Origin: Fasciola hepatica
Lineage: Eukaryota; Platyhelminthes; Trematoda; Plagiorchiida; Fasciolidae
DNA length: 64,000 nt
NCBI GenBank assembly: GCA_948099385.1
Contig: CANUEZ040000196.1
Location: forward strand, 1,533,001 to 1,597,000
Direction: 5' to 3'
Shown: in pieces, positions 55,198 to 64,000 of the stretch
How positions within the stretch are numbered: the first letter of the stretch is position 1
Layout: each line of letters begins with the position of its first letter
The notes under the pieces: model-generated
Databases searched by the model: none
What the model was told of the DNA's origin: nothing
Seen by the model: only the letters and a program-made list of their open reading frames with translations
Made by a program: the position numbers and the translations under genes

Positions 55198-58100
55198 TTG
55201 AACGCTCAACTGAGCATTGAAATCCATGGAAGCACTGTACAGCTGTTTCATCCTCTAAGGGACTCGACACATCAGCAGTTCACATCGACCGAGCCCCCAC
55301 GGACACTCCAACAACCGGTGAACCATTGTGAATCGAACAACTCAACAACACAAGGCTATCCGGGATGGCTCTCAACGCTTTGTTCAACATCTACACTACA
55401 TGATATAGCAACCTTCTCAAACTCGCTTCAAATTTGAATGGTAAGAACCAGCTTCGCGCACACCGATCGACTCTTATGATGGATGACTTCTCTGTAGGGG
55501 CCTAAGTACAACCAACGCATTCCCAAATGAACAACCTACACAGCTTCCTTACTATGCATGCAATTGATTAGTAGTACGAGATTAGATCAGATTAGATTAG
55601 ATTAGATTTGTATAATCTGATTGATCATGCAGCTTGAACGCTCAACTGAGCATTGAAATCCATGGAAGCACTGTACAGCTGTTTCATCCTCTAAGGGACT
55701 CGACTCATCAGCAGTGCACATCGACCGAGCCCCCACGGGCACTCCAACAACCGGTGAACCATTGTGAATCAAACAACTGAACAACACAAGGCTATCCGGG
55801 ATGGCTCTCAACGCTTTGTTCAACATCTACACTACATGATATAGCACCGTTCTCAAACTCGCTTCAAATTTGAATGGTAAGAACCAGCTTCGCGCACACC
55901 GATCGACTCCTATGATGGATGACTTCTCTGTAGGGGCCTAAGTACAACCAACGCATTCCCAAATGAACAATCTACACAGCTTCCTTACTATGCATGCAAT
56001 TGATTAGTAGTACGAGATTAGATCAGATTAGATTAGATTTGTATAATATGATTGATCATGCAGCTTGAACGCTCAACTGAGCATTGAAATCCATGGAAGC
56101 ACTGTACAGCTGTTTCATCCTCTAAGGGACTCGACTCATCAGCAGTTCACATCGACCGAGCCCCCACGGGAACTCCAACAACCGGTGAACCATTGTGAAT
56201 CGAACAACTTAACAACACAAGGCTATCCGGGATGGCTATCAACGCTTTGTTCAACATCTACACTACATGATATAGCACCCTTCCCAAACTCGCTTCAAAT
56301 TTGAATGGTAAGAACCAGCTTCGCGCACACCGATCCACTCCTATGATGGATGACTTCTCTGTAGGGGCCTAAGTACAACCAACGCATTCCCAAATGAACA
56401 ACCTACACAGCTTCCTTACTATGCATGCAATTGATTAGTAGTACGAGATTAGATCAGATTAGATTAGATTTGTATAATATGATTGATCTTGCAGCTTGAA
56501 CGCTCAATTGTGCATTGAAATCCATCGAAGCACTGTACAGCTGTTTCATCCTCTGAGGGACTCGACTCATCAGCAGTGCACATCGACCGAGCCCCCACGA
56601 GCACTCCAACAACCGGTGAACCATTGTGAATCGAACAACTCAACAACACAAGGCTATCCGGGATGGCTCTCAACGCTTTGTTCAACATCTACACTACATG
56701 ATATAGCAACCTTCTCAAACTCGCTTCCATTTTGATTGGTAAGAACCAGCTTCGCGCACACCGATCCACTCCTATGATGGATGACTTCTCTGTAGGGGCC
56801 TAAGTACAACCAACGCATTCCCAAATGAACAACCTACACAGATTCCTTACTATGCATGCAATTGATTAGTAGTACGAGATTAGATCAGATTAGATTAGAT
56901 TAGATTTGTATAATATGATTGATCATGCAGCTTGAACGCTCAACTGAGCATTGAAATCCATGGATGCACTGTACAGCTGTTTCATCCTCTAAGGGACTCG
57001 ACTCATCAGCAGTTCACATCGACCGAGCCCCCACGGGCACTCCAACAACCGGTGAACCATTGAGAATCGAACAACTTAACAACACAAGGCTATCCGGGAT
57101 GGCTATCAACGATTTGTTCAACATCTACACTACATGATATAGCAACCGTTCCCAAACTCGCTTCAAATTTGAATGGTAACAACCAGCTTCGCGCACACCG
57201 ATCGACTCCTATGATGGATGACTTCTCTGTAGGGGCCTAAGTACAACCAACGCATTCCCAAATGAACAACCTACACAGCTTCCTTACTATGCATGCAATT
57301 GATTAGTAGTACGAGATTATATCAGATTAGATTAGATTTGTATAATATGATTGATCATGCAGCTTGAACGCTCAATTGTGCATTGAAATCCATGGAAGCA
57401 CTGTACAGCTGTTTCATCCTCTGAGGGACTCGACTCATCAGCAGTGCACATCGACCGAGCCCCCACGAGCACTCCAACAACCGGTGAACCATTGTGAATC
57501 GAACAACTCAACAACACAAGGCTATCCGGGATGGCTCTCAACGCTTTGTTCAACATCTAGACTACATGATATAGCAACCTTCTCAAACTCGCTTCCATTT
57601 TGATTGGTAAGAACCAGCTTCGCGCACACCGATCCACTCCTATGATGGATGACTTCTCTGTAGGGGCCTAAGTACAACCAACGCATTCCCAAATGAACAA
57701 CCTACACAGCTTCCTTACTATGCATGCAATTGATTAGTAGTACGAGATTAGATCAGATTAGATTTGTATAATATGATTGATCATGCAGCTTGAACGCTCA
57801 ACTGAGCATTGAAAACCATGGATGCACTGTAGAGCTGTTTCATCCTCTAAGGGACTCGACACATCAGCAGTTCACATCGACCGAGCCCCCACGGACACTC
57901 CAACAACCGGTGAACCATTGTGAATCGAACAACTCAACAACACAAGGCCTTCCGGGATGGCTATCAACGCTTTGTTCAACATCTTTAGTACATGATATAG
58001 TACCCTTCCCAAACTCGCTTCAAATTTGAAAGGTAAGAACCAGCTTCGCACACACCGATCGACTCCTATGATGGATGACTTCTCTGTAGGGGCCTGAGTA

Positions 58101-59321
58101 CAACCAACGCATTCCCAAATGAACAACCTACACAGATTCCTTACTATGCATGCAATTGATTAGTAGTACGAGATTAGATCAGATTAGATTAGATTAGATT
58201 TGTATAATATGATTGATCATGCAGCTTGAACGCTCAACTGAGCATTGAAATCCATGGATGCACTGTACAGCTGTTTCATCCTCTAAGGGACTCGACTCAT
58301 CAGCAGTTCACATCGACCGAGCCCCCACGGGCACTCCAACAACCGGTGAACCATTGTGAATCGAACAACTTAACAACACAAGGCTATCCGGGATGGCTAT
58401 CAACGATTTGTTCAACATCTACACTACATGATATAGCACCCTTCCCAAACTCGCTTCAAATTTGAATGGTAAGAACCAGCTTCGCGCACACCGATCGACT
58501 CCTATGATGGATGACTTCTCTGTAGGGGCCTAAGTACAACCAACGCATTCCCAAATGAACAACCTACACAGCTTCCTTACTATGCATGCAATTGATTAGT
58601 AGTACGAGATTAGATCAGATTAGATTAGATTTGTATAATATGACTGATCATGCAGCTTGAACGCTCAATTGTGCATTGAAATCCATCGAAGCACTGTACA
58701 GCTGTTTCATCCTCTGAGGGACTCGACTCATCAGCAGTGCACATCGACCGAGCCCCCACGAGCACTCCAACAACCGGTGAACCATTGTGAATCGAACAAC
58801 TCAACAACACAAGGCCTTCCGGGATGGCTATCAACGCTTTGTTCAAAATCTTTAGTACATGATATAGTACCCTTCCCAAACTCGCTTCAAATTTGAAAGG
58901 TAACAACCAGATTCGCACACACCGATCCACTCCTATGATGGATGACTTCTCTGTAGGGGCCTAAGTACAACCAACGCATTCCCAAATGAACAACCTACAC
59001 AGATTCCTTACTATGCATGCAATTGATTAGTAGTACGAGATTAGATCAGATTAGATTAGATTAGATTTGTATAATATGATTGATCATGCAGCTTGAACGC
59101 TCAACTGAGCATTGAAATCCATGGAAGCACTGTACAACTGTTTCATCCTCTAAGGGACTCGACTCATCAGCAGTTCACAACGACCGAGCCCCCACGGGCA
59201 CTCCAACAACCGGTGAACCATTGTGAATCGAACAACTTAACAACACAAGGCTATCCGGGATGGCTATCAACGCTTTGTTCAACATCTACACTACATGATA
59301 TAGCACCCTTCCCAAACTCGC

Positions 59322-59333
59322 TTCAAATTTGAA
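59322..59333. repeat. Representative 12-bp palindrome TTCAAATTTGAA
   Basis: A perfect palindrome at +230 of the monomer, kept in most copies. Frequent variants break the right arm (TTTGATTGG) or the left (CTCTAAATTTG, TTCCATTTTG). Function is unknown. It could be a protein-binding dyad or have no role. Confidence 0.6.
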
Positions 59334-59449
59334 TGGTAAGAACCAGCTTCGCGCACACCGATCGACTCCTATGATGGATGACTTCTCTGTAGGGGCCTAA
59401 GTACAACCAACGCATTCCCAAATGAACAACCTACACAGCTTAATTACTA

Positions 59450-59457
59450 TGCATGCA
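59450..59457. repeat. Representative TGCATGCA palindrome
   Basis: An 8-bp perfect palindrome inside ATGCATGCAATTG at +358, present in nearly every copy. Together with CTGTACAG, CCATGG, CAGCTG, GTGCAC, ACCGGT, CAATTG and TGATCA it makes the monomer rich in six-base palindromes, so digestion with the matching enzymes should give a sharp 431-bp ladder. Confidence 0.6.
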
Positions 59458-59474
59458 ATTGATTAGTAGTACGA

Positions 59475-59499
59475 GATTAGATCAGATTAGATTAGATTT
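59475..59499 (+). repeat. Representative pentanucleotide tract (GATTA GATCA GATTA GATTA GATTT)
   Basis: This is the common five-unit form found once per monomer at about +383 to +407. Other forms are all-GATTA, GATCA GACTA, GATCA GATCA, a four-unit form (M6-M8, M122, M133) and six-unit forms. Whole-unit changes explain nearly all monomer lengths. It is followed at once by GTATAATATG and TGATCA. Confidence 0.92.
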
Positions 59500-60183
59500 G
59501 TATAATATGATTGATCATGCAGCTTGAACGCTCAACTGAGCATTGAAAACCATGGATGCACTGTAGAGCTGTTTCATCCTCTAAGGGACTCGACACATCA
59601 GCAGTTCACATCGACCGAGCCCCCACGGACACTCCAACAACCGGTGAACCATTGTGAATCGAACAACTCAACAACACAAGGCCTTCCGGGATGGCTATCA
59701 ACGCTTTGTTCAACATCTTTAGTACATGATATAGTACCCTTCCCAAACTCGCTTCAAATTTGAAAGGTAAGAACCAGATTCGCACACACCGATCGACTCC
59801 TATGATGGATGACTTCTCTGTAGGGGCCTAAGTACAACCAACGCATTCCCAAATGAACAACCTACACAGATTCCTTACTATGCATGCAATTGATTAGTAG
59901 TACGAGATTAGATCAGATTAGATTAGATTAGATTTGTATAATATGATTGATCATGCAGCTTGAACGCTCAACTGAGCATTGAAATCCATGGATGCACTGT
60001 ACAGCTGTTTCATCCTCTAAGGGACTCGACTCATCAGCAGTTCACATCGACCGAGCCCCCACGGGCACTCCAACAACCGGTGAACCATTGTGAATCGAAC
60101 AACTTAACAACACAAGGCTATCCGGGATGGCTATCAACGATTTGTTCAACATCTACACTACATGATATAGCACCCTTCCCAAA

Positions 60184-60232
60184 ATCTCTCTCTGAATGTG
60201 GATGGTAAGCAACAACTTGGCACAAACCGAAT
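60184..60232 (+). repeat. Strongly diverged patch in M139
   Basis: Between CACCCTTCCCAAA and ATGACTCCTATGATGG the sequence reads through AATCTCTCTCTGAATGTGG and AAGCAACAACTTGGCACAAAC, with a net gain of two bases. The segment can still be aligned to the monomer but is far more diverged than any other stretch in the window. Both flanks are ordinary. The counterpart copy M135 lacks it, so it arose or was copied in after the tetramer duplication. Confidence 0.85.
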
Positions 60233-61822
60233 GACTCCTATGATGGATGACTTCTCTGTAGGGGCCTAAGTACAACCAACGCATTCCCAAATGAACAACC
60301 TACACAGCTTCCTTACTATGCATGCAATTGATTAGTAGTACGAGATTAGATCAGATTAGATTAGATTTGTATAATATGATTGATCATGCAGCTTGAACGC
60401 TCAATTGTGCATTGAAATCCATGGAAGCACTGTACAGCTGTTTCATCCTCTGAGGGACTCGACACATCAGCAGTGCACATCGACCGAGCCCCCACGAGCA
60501 CTCCAACAACCGGTGAACCATTGTGAATCGAACAACTTAACAACACAAGGCCTTCCGGGATGGCTATCAACGCTTTGTTCAAAATCTTTAGTACATGATA
60601 TAGTACCCTTCCCAAACTCGCTTCAAATTTGAACGGTAAGAACCAGATTCGCACACACCGATCCACTCCTATGATGGATGACTTCTCTGTAGGGGCCTAA
60701 GTACAACCAACGCATTCCCAAATGAACAACCTACACAGCTTCCTTACTATGCATGCAATTGATTAGTAGTACGAGATTAGATCAGATTAGATTAGATTAG
60801 ATTTGTATAATATGATTGATCATGCAGCTTGAACGCTCAACTGAGCATTGAAATCCATGGATGCACTGTACAGCTGTTTCATCCTCTAAGGGACTCGACT
60901 CATCAGCAGTTCACATCGACCGAGCCCCCACGGGCACTCCAACAACCAGTGAACCATTGTGAATCGAACAACTTAACAACACAAGGCTATCCGGGATGGC
61001 TATCAACGCTTTGTTCAACATCTACACTACATGATATAGCACCCTTCCCAAACTCGCTTCAAATTTGAATGGTAAGAACCAGCTTCGCGCACACCGATCG
61101 ACTCCTATGATGGATGACTTCTCTGTAGGGGCCTAAGTACAACCAACGCATTCCCAAATGAACAACCTACACAGCTTCCTTACTATGCATGCAATTGATT
61201 AGTAGTACGAGATTAGATCAGATTAGATTAGATTTGTATAATATGATTGATCATGCAGCTTGAACGCTCAACTGAGCATTGAAATCCATGGAACCACTGT
61301 ATAGCTGTTTCATCCTCTAAGGGACTGGACTCATCAGCAGTTCACATCGACCGAGCCCCCACGGACAATCCCACAACCGGTGAACCATTGTGAATCGAAC
61401 AACTCAACAACACAAGGCTATCCGGGATGGCTCTCAACGCTTTGTTCAACATCTACACTACATGATATAGCACCCTTCCCAGACTCGCTCTAAATTTGAA
61501 TGGTAAGAACCAGCTTCGCACACACCGATCGACTCCTATGATGGATGACTTCTCTGTAGGGGCCTAAGTACAACCAACGCATTCCCAAATGAACAACCTA
61601 CACAGATTCCTTACTATGCATGCAATTGATTAGTAGTACGAGATTAGATCAGATTAGATTAGATTTGTATAATATGATTGATCATGCAGCTTGAACGCTC
61701 AACTGAGCATTGAAATCCATGGAAGCACTGTACAGCTGTTTCATCCTCTAAGGGACTCGACTCATCAGCAGTGCACATCGACCGAGCCCCCACGGGCACT
61801 CCAACAACCGGTGAACCATTGT

Positions 61823-61891
61823 GAATCGAACAACGTAACAACACAAGGCTATCCGGGATGGCTATCAACGCTTTGTTCAACATCTACACTA
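61823..61891 (-). promoter_or_regulatory. Possible Pol III A-box/B-box-like pair (representative, M143)
   Basis: On the minus strand TAGTGTAGATG (61891 to 61881) fits the A-box pattern TRGYNNARNNG. GTTCGATTC (61831 to 61823) fits the B-box pattern GWTCRANNC. There are 49 bases between them, longer than in most tRNA genes but within the range seen in some Pol III elements. The bases around them do not fold into a tRNA D-arm or a full T-arm. The common monomer has no run of four T on this strand, so no Pol III terminator is evident. Many copies with CATATACAC lose the A-box match. The assignment is speculative. Confidence 0.15.
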
Positions 61892-63845
61892 CATGATATA
61901 GCACCCTTCCCAAACTCGCTTTAAATTTGAATGGTAAGAACCAGCTCCGCGTACACCGATCGACTCCTTTCATGGATGACTTCTCTGTAGGGGCCTAAGT
62001 ACAACCAACGCATTCCCAAATGAACAACCTACACAGCTTCCTTACTATGCATGCAATTGATTAGTAGTACGAGATTAGATCAGAACAGATTAGATTTGTA
62101 TAATATGATTGATCATGCAGCTTGAACGCTCAACTGAGCATTGAAATCCATGGAAGCACTGTACAGCTGTTTCATCCTCTAAGGGACTCGACTCATCAGC
62201 AGTTCACATCGACCGAGCCCCCACGGGCACTCCAACAACCGGTGAACCATTGTGAATCGAACAACTTAACAACACAAGGCTATCCGGGATGGCTATCAAC
62301 GCTTTGTTCAACATCTACACTACATGATATAGCACCCTTCCCAAACTGGCTTCAAATTTGAATGGTAAGAACCAGCTTCGCGCACACCGATCGACTCCTA
62401 TGATGGATGACTTCTCTGTAGGGGCCTAAGTACAACCAACGCATTCCCAAATGAACAACCTACACAGCTTCCTTACTATGCATGCAATTGATTAGTAGTA
62501 CGAGATTAGATCAGATTAGATTAGATTTGTATAATATGATTGATCATGCAGCTTGAACGCTCAATTGTGCATTGAAATCCATCGAAGCACTGTACAGCTG
62601 TTTCATCCTCTGAGGGACTCGACTCATCAGCAGTGCACATCGACCGAGCCCCCACGAGCACTCCAACAACCGGTGAACAATTGTGAATCGAACAACTCAA
62701 CAACACAAGGCCTTCCGGGATGGCTATCAACGCTTTGTTCAAAATCTTTGGTACATGATATAGTACCCTTCCCAAACTGGCTTCAAATTTGAAAGGTAAG
62801 AACCAGCTTCGCGCACACTGATCGACTCCTATGATGGATGACTTCTCTGTAGGGGCCTAAGAACAACCAACGCATTCCCAAATGAACAACCTACACAGCT
62901 TCCTTACTATGCATGCAATTGATTAGTAGTACGAGATTAGATCAGATTAGATTAGATTTGTATAATATGATTGATCATGCAGCTTGAACGCTCAACTGAG
63001 CATTGAAATCCATGGAAGCACTGTAAGGCTGTTTCATCGTCTAAGGGACTCGACTCATCAGCAGTGCACATCGACCGAGCCCCCACGAGCACTCCAACAA
63101 CCGGTGAACCATTGTGAATCGAACAACTTAACAACACAAGGCTATCCGAGATGGCTATCAACGCTTTGTTCAACATCTACACTACATGATGTAGCACCCT
63201 TCCCAAACTCGCTTCAAACTTGAATGGTAACAACCAGAATCGCGCACACCGATCCACTCCTATGATGGATGACTTCTCTGTAGGGGGCTGAGTACAACCA
63301 ATGCATTCCCCAATGAACAACCTACACAGCTTCCTTGCTATGCATGCAATTGTTTAGTAGTACGAGATTAGATTGGATTAGATTAGATTTGTATAATATG
63401 ATTGATCATGCAGCTTGAACGCTCAACTGAGCATTGAAATCCTTGGAAGCACTGTACAGCTGTTTCATCCTCTAAGGGACTCGACTCATCAGCAGTTCAC
63501 ATCGACCGAGCCCCCACGGGCACTCCAACAACCGGTGAACCATTGTGAATCGAACAACTTAACAACACAAGGCTATCCGGGATGGCTATCAACGCTTTGT
63601 TCAACATATACACTACATCATATAGCACCCTTCCCAAACTCGCTTCAAATTTGAATGGTAAGAACCAGCTTCGCGCACACCGATCCACTCCTATGATGGA
63701 TGACTTCTCTGTAGGGGCCTAAGTACAACCAACGCATTCACAAATGAACAACCTACACAGATTCCTTACTATGCATGCAATTGATTAGTAGTACGAGATT
63801 AGATCAGATTAGATTAGATTTGTATAATATGATTGATCATGCAGC

Positions 63846-64000
63846 TTGAACGCTCAACTGAGCATTGAAATCCATGGATGCACTGTACAGCTGTTTCATC
63901 CTCTAAGGGACTCGACTCATCAGCAGTGCACATCGACCGAGCCCCCACGGGCACTCCAACAACCGGTGAACCATTGTGAATCGAACAACTGAACAACACA
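63846..64000 (+). repeat. Partial monomer M148 at the right edge
   Basis: The first 155 bases of another copy (with CATGGATGCACTG), cut by the window end. The array continues to the right. Confidence 0.95.

Larger units (their letters stand above)
57770..61259 (+). repeat. Tandem tetramer higher-order repeat (about 1734 bp)
   Basis: M134-M137 recur as M138-M141. Position 1 has GAAAACCATGGATGC, GTAGAGCTG, GACACATC and CACGGACAC. Position 2 has CATGGATGCACTG with CAACGATTTG. Position 3 is the CAATTGTGCATTG type with AAAATCTTTAGTAC. Position 4 is a CAGTTCAC copy. Each position is more like its counterpart four copies away than like its neighbours, which is the definition of a higher-order repeat. 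M139 differs from M135 by a diverged patch at 60184-60232. Confidence 0.85.
1..64000 (+). repeat. Tandem satellite array, about 431-bp monomer
   Basis: Head-to-tail copies in one orientation fill the whole window. With the TTG of TTGAACGCTCAACTGAGC as copy start, copies M1-M148 begin at 366, 797, 1233, 1664, 2100, 2530, 2956, 3382, 3808, 4244, 4675, 5106, 5542, 5973, 6404, 6840, 7271, 7707, 8138, 8569, 9000, 9436, 9867, 10298, 10729, 11160, 11591, 12022, 12453, 12884, 13320, 13756, 14187, 14618, 15049, 15485, 15916, 16347, 16778, 17214, 17645, 18076, 18507, 18938, 19369, 19800, 20230, 20661, 21092, 21523, 21954, 22385, 22816, 23247, 23683, 24114, 24545, 24976, 25412, 25843, 26274, 26705, 27136, 27567, 28003, 28434, 28865, 29291, 29722, 30153, 30589, 31025, 31456, 31887, 32318, 32749, 33180, 33611, 34042, 34473, 34914, 35345, 35776, 36207, 36638, 37069, 37500, 37931, 38362, 38793, 39224, 39655, 40086, 40517, 40948, 41379, 41810, 42246, 42677, 43113, 43549, 43980, 44411, 44842, 45273, 45709, 46140, 46571, 47007, 47438, 47869, 48305, 48736, 49167, 49598, 50034, 50465, 50896, 51327, 51763, 52194, 52625, 53048, 53479, 53909, 54337, 54767, 55198, 55634, 56065, 56496, 56932, 57364, 57790, 58226, 58657, 59093, 59524, 59960, 60393, 60829, 61260, 61691, 62122, 62553, 62984, 63415, 63846. 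By eye, copies differ from the common form at a few to about twenty positions. A eukaryotic origin is inferred from array size and purity. Confidence 0.98.
51763..64000 (+). repeat. Zone IV: CAGTTCAC and CAATTGTG subfamilies (M120-M148)
   Basis: CAGTTCACATCG replaces CAGTGCACATCG in M120, M128, M130, M132, M134, M135, M137-M139, M141, M142, M144 and M147, and M121 has CCGTTCAC. The change destroys the GTGCAC palindrome. A second type with TCAATTGTGCATTG, CTCTGAGGG and CCCCACGAGC occurs in M131, M133, M136, M140 and M145. A third marker set (GGCCTTCCGGG, AATCTTTAGTACATG or TTTGGTACATG, ATATAGTACCC, mostly with GAAAGG) marks M134, M136, M138, M140 and M145. I found no CAGTTCAC copies to the left of 51763. 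Confidence 0.8.

Noticed and set aside
59341..59365. CENP-B box (TTCG....A..CGGG) near CTTCGCGCACACCGATCG
   Set aside because: The TTCG is present but the required A and CGGG do not fall at the right spacing on either strand in the common monomer.
59501..59508. TATAAT as a bacterial -10 box or TATAATAT as a TATA box
   Set aside because: It is an AT-rich motif next to an AT-rich tract with no matching -35 element or plausible downstream gene. It occurs once per satellite copy, so a promoter role is unsupported.
61881..61891. tRNA gene on the minus strand
   Set aside because: Only the box-like motifs are present. Bases expected to pair in the D-arm and the outer T-arm do not pair, and no acceptor stem is seen.
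334..63999. Over 200 short ORFs of 61-122 codons on both strands
   Set aside because: They are one minus-strand and one plus-strand frame repeated with every monomer. Plus frames start only at TTG, no domain is recognisable, and variant copies freely acquire stops and missense changes. Repetition by itself explains the regularity.
1..64000. CRISPR array or phage/plasmid direct repeats
   Set aside because: The repeating unit is 431 bp and contiguous, with no unique spacers, no cas genes and no replicon features.
1..64000. Ribosomal intergenic spacer subrepeats
   Set aside because: No rRNA sequence is present, and a 64-kb run of spacer subrepeats without a coding unit is unlikely. It cannot be excluded from the monomer alone.

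Overview
The window is one uninterrupted tandem satellite DNA array. From base 1 to base 64000 it consists of head-to-tail copies, all in one orientation, of a monomer of about 431 bp. I count 147 complete copies between 366 and 63845, plus a partial copy at each end. There is no unique flank, no transposon insertion, no inversion and no recognisable gene. An array of this size and purity is typical of eukaryotic constitutive heterochromatin (centromeric, pericentromeric, subtelomeric or B/sex-chromosome satellite). No feature identifies the species, and I do not recognise the monomer as a named family.

Monomer anatomy, with +1 set at the TTG of TTGAACGCTCAACTGAGC: an interrupted dyad (GCTCA-AC-TGAGC), CTGTACAG at +38, ACCGGT at +117, GAATCGAAC at +133 (reverse complement GTTCGATTC, B-box-like), CATCTACACTA at +191 (reverse complement TAGTGTAGATG, A-box-like), the 12-bp palindrome TTCAAATTTGAA at +230, TGCATGCA at +358, then a GATTA-type pentanucleotide tract at about +383 to +407, TATAATAT, and TGATCA just before the next copy. 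Most length variation (426, 431, 436, 441 bp) comes from gain or loss of whole 5-bp units in that tract.

Layout: Zone I (1-5972) holds common-type copies with a few local variants. Zone II (5973-48735) mixes the common haplotype with a second one (CAGCGG...CCTAGCC). Zone III (48736-51762) is a very uniform common-type stretch. Zone IV (51763-64000) is dominated by a CAGTTCAC subfamily, alternating with a CAATTGTGCATTG subfamily and a shortened-monomer block. Laid over these zones are local higher-order duplications of 2, 3 or 4 monomers (about 0.86, 1.29 and 1.73 kb), with no single multiplicity across the window.

Open reading frames recur in every copy: 74 aa on the minus strand and about 79 aa, TTG-started, on the plus strand. 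They look like by-products of tandem repetition, not genes. The most interesting points are a SINE-like order of motifs on the minus strand (A-box-like, B-box-like, then a pentanucleotide tail), two kinds of divergent patch that suggest conversion from monomers not otherwise seen here, and the zonation of subfamilies.
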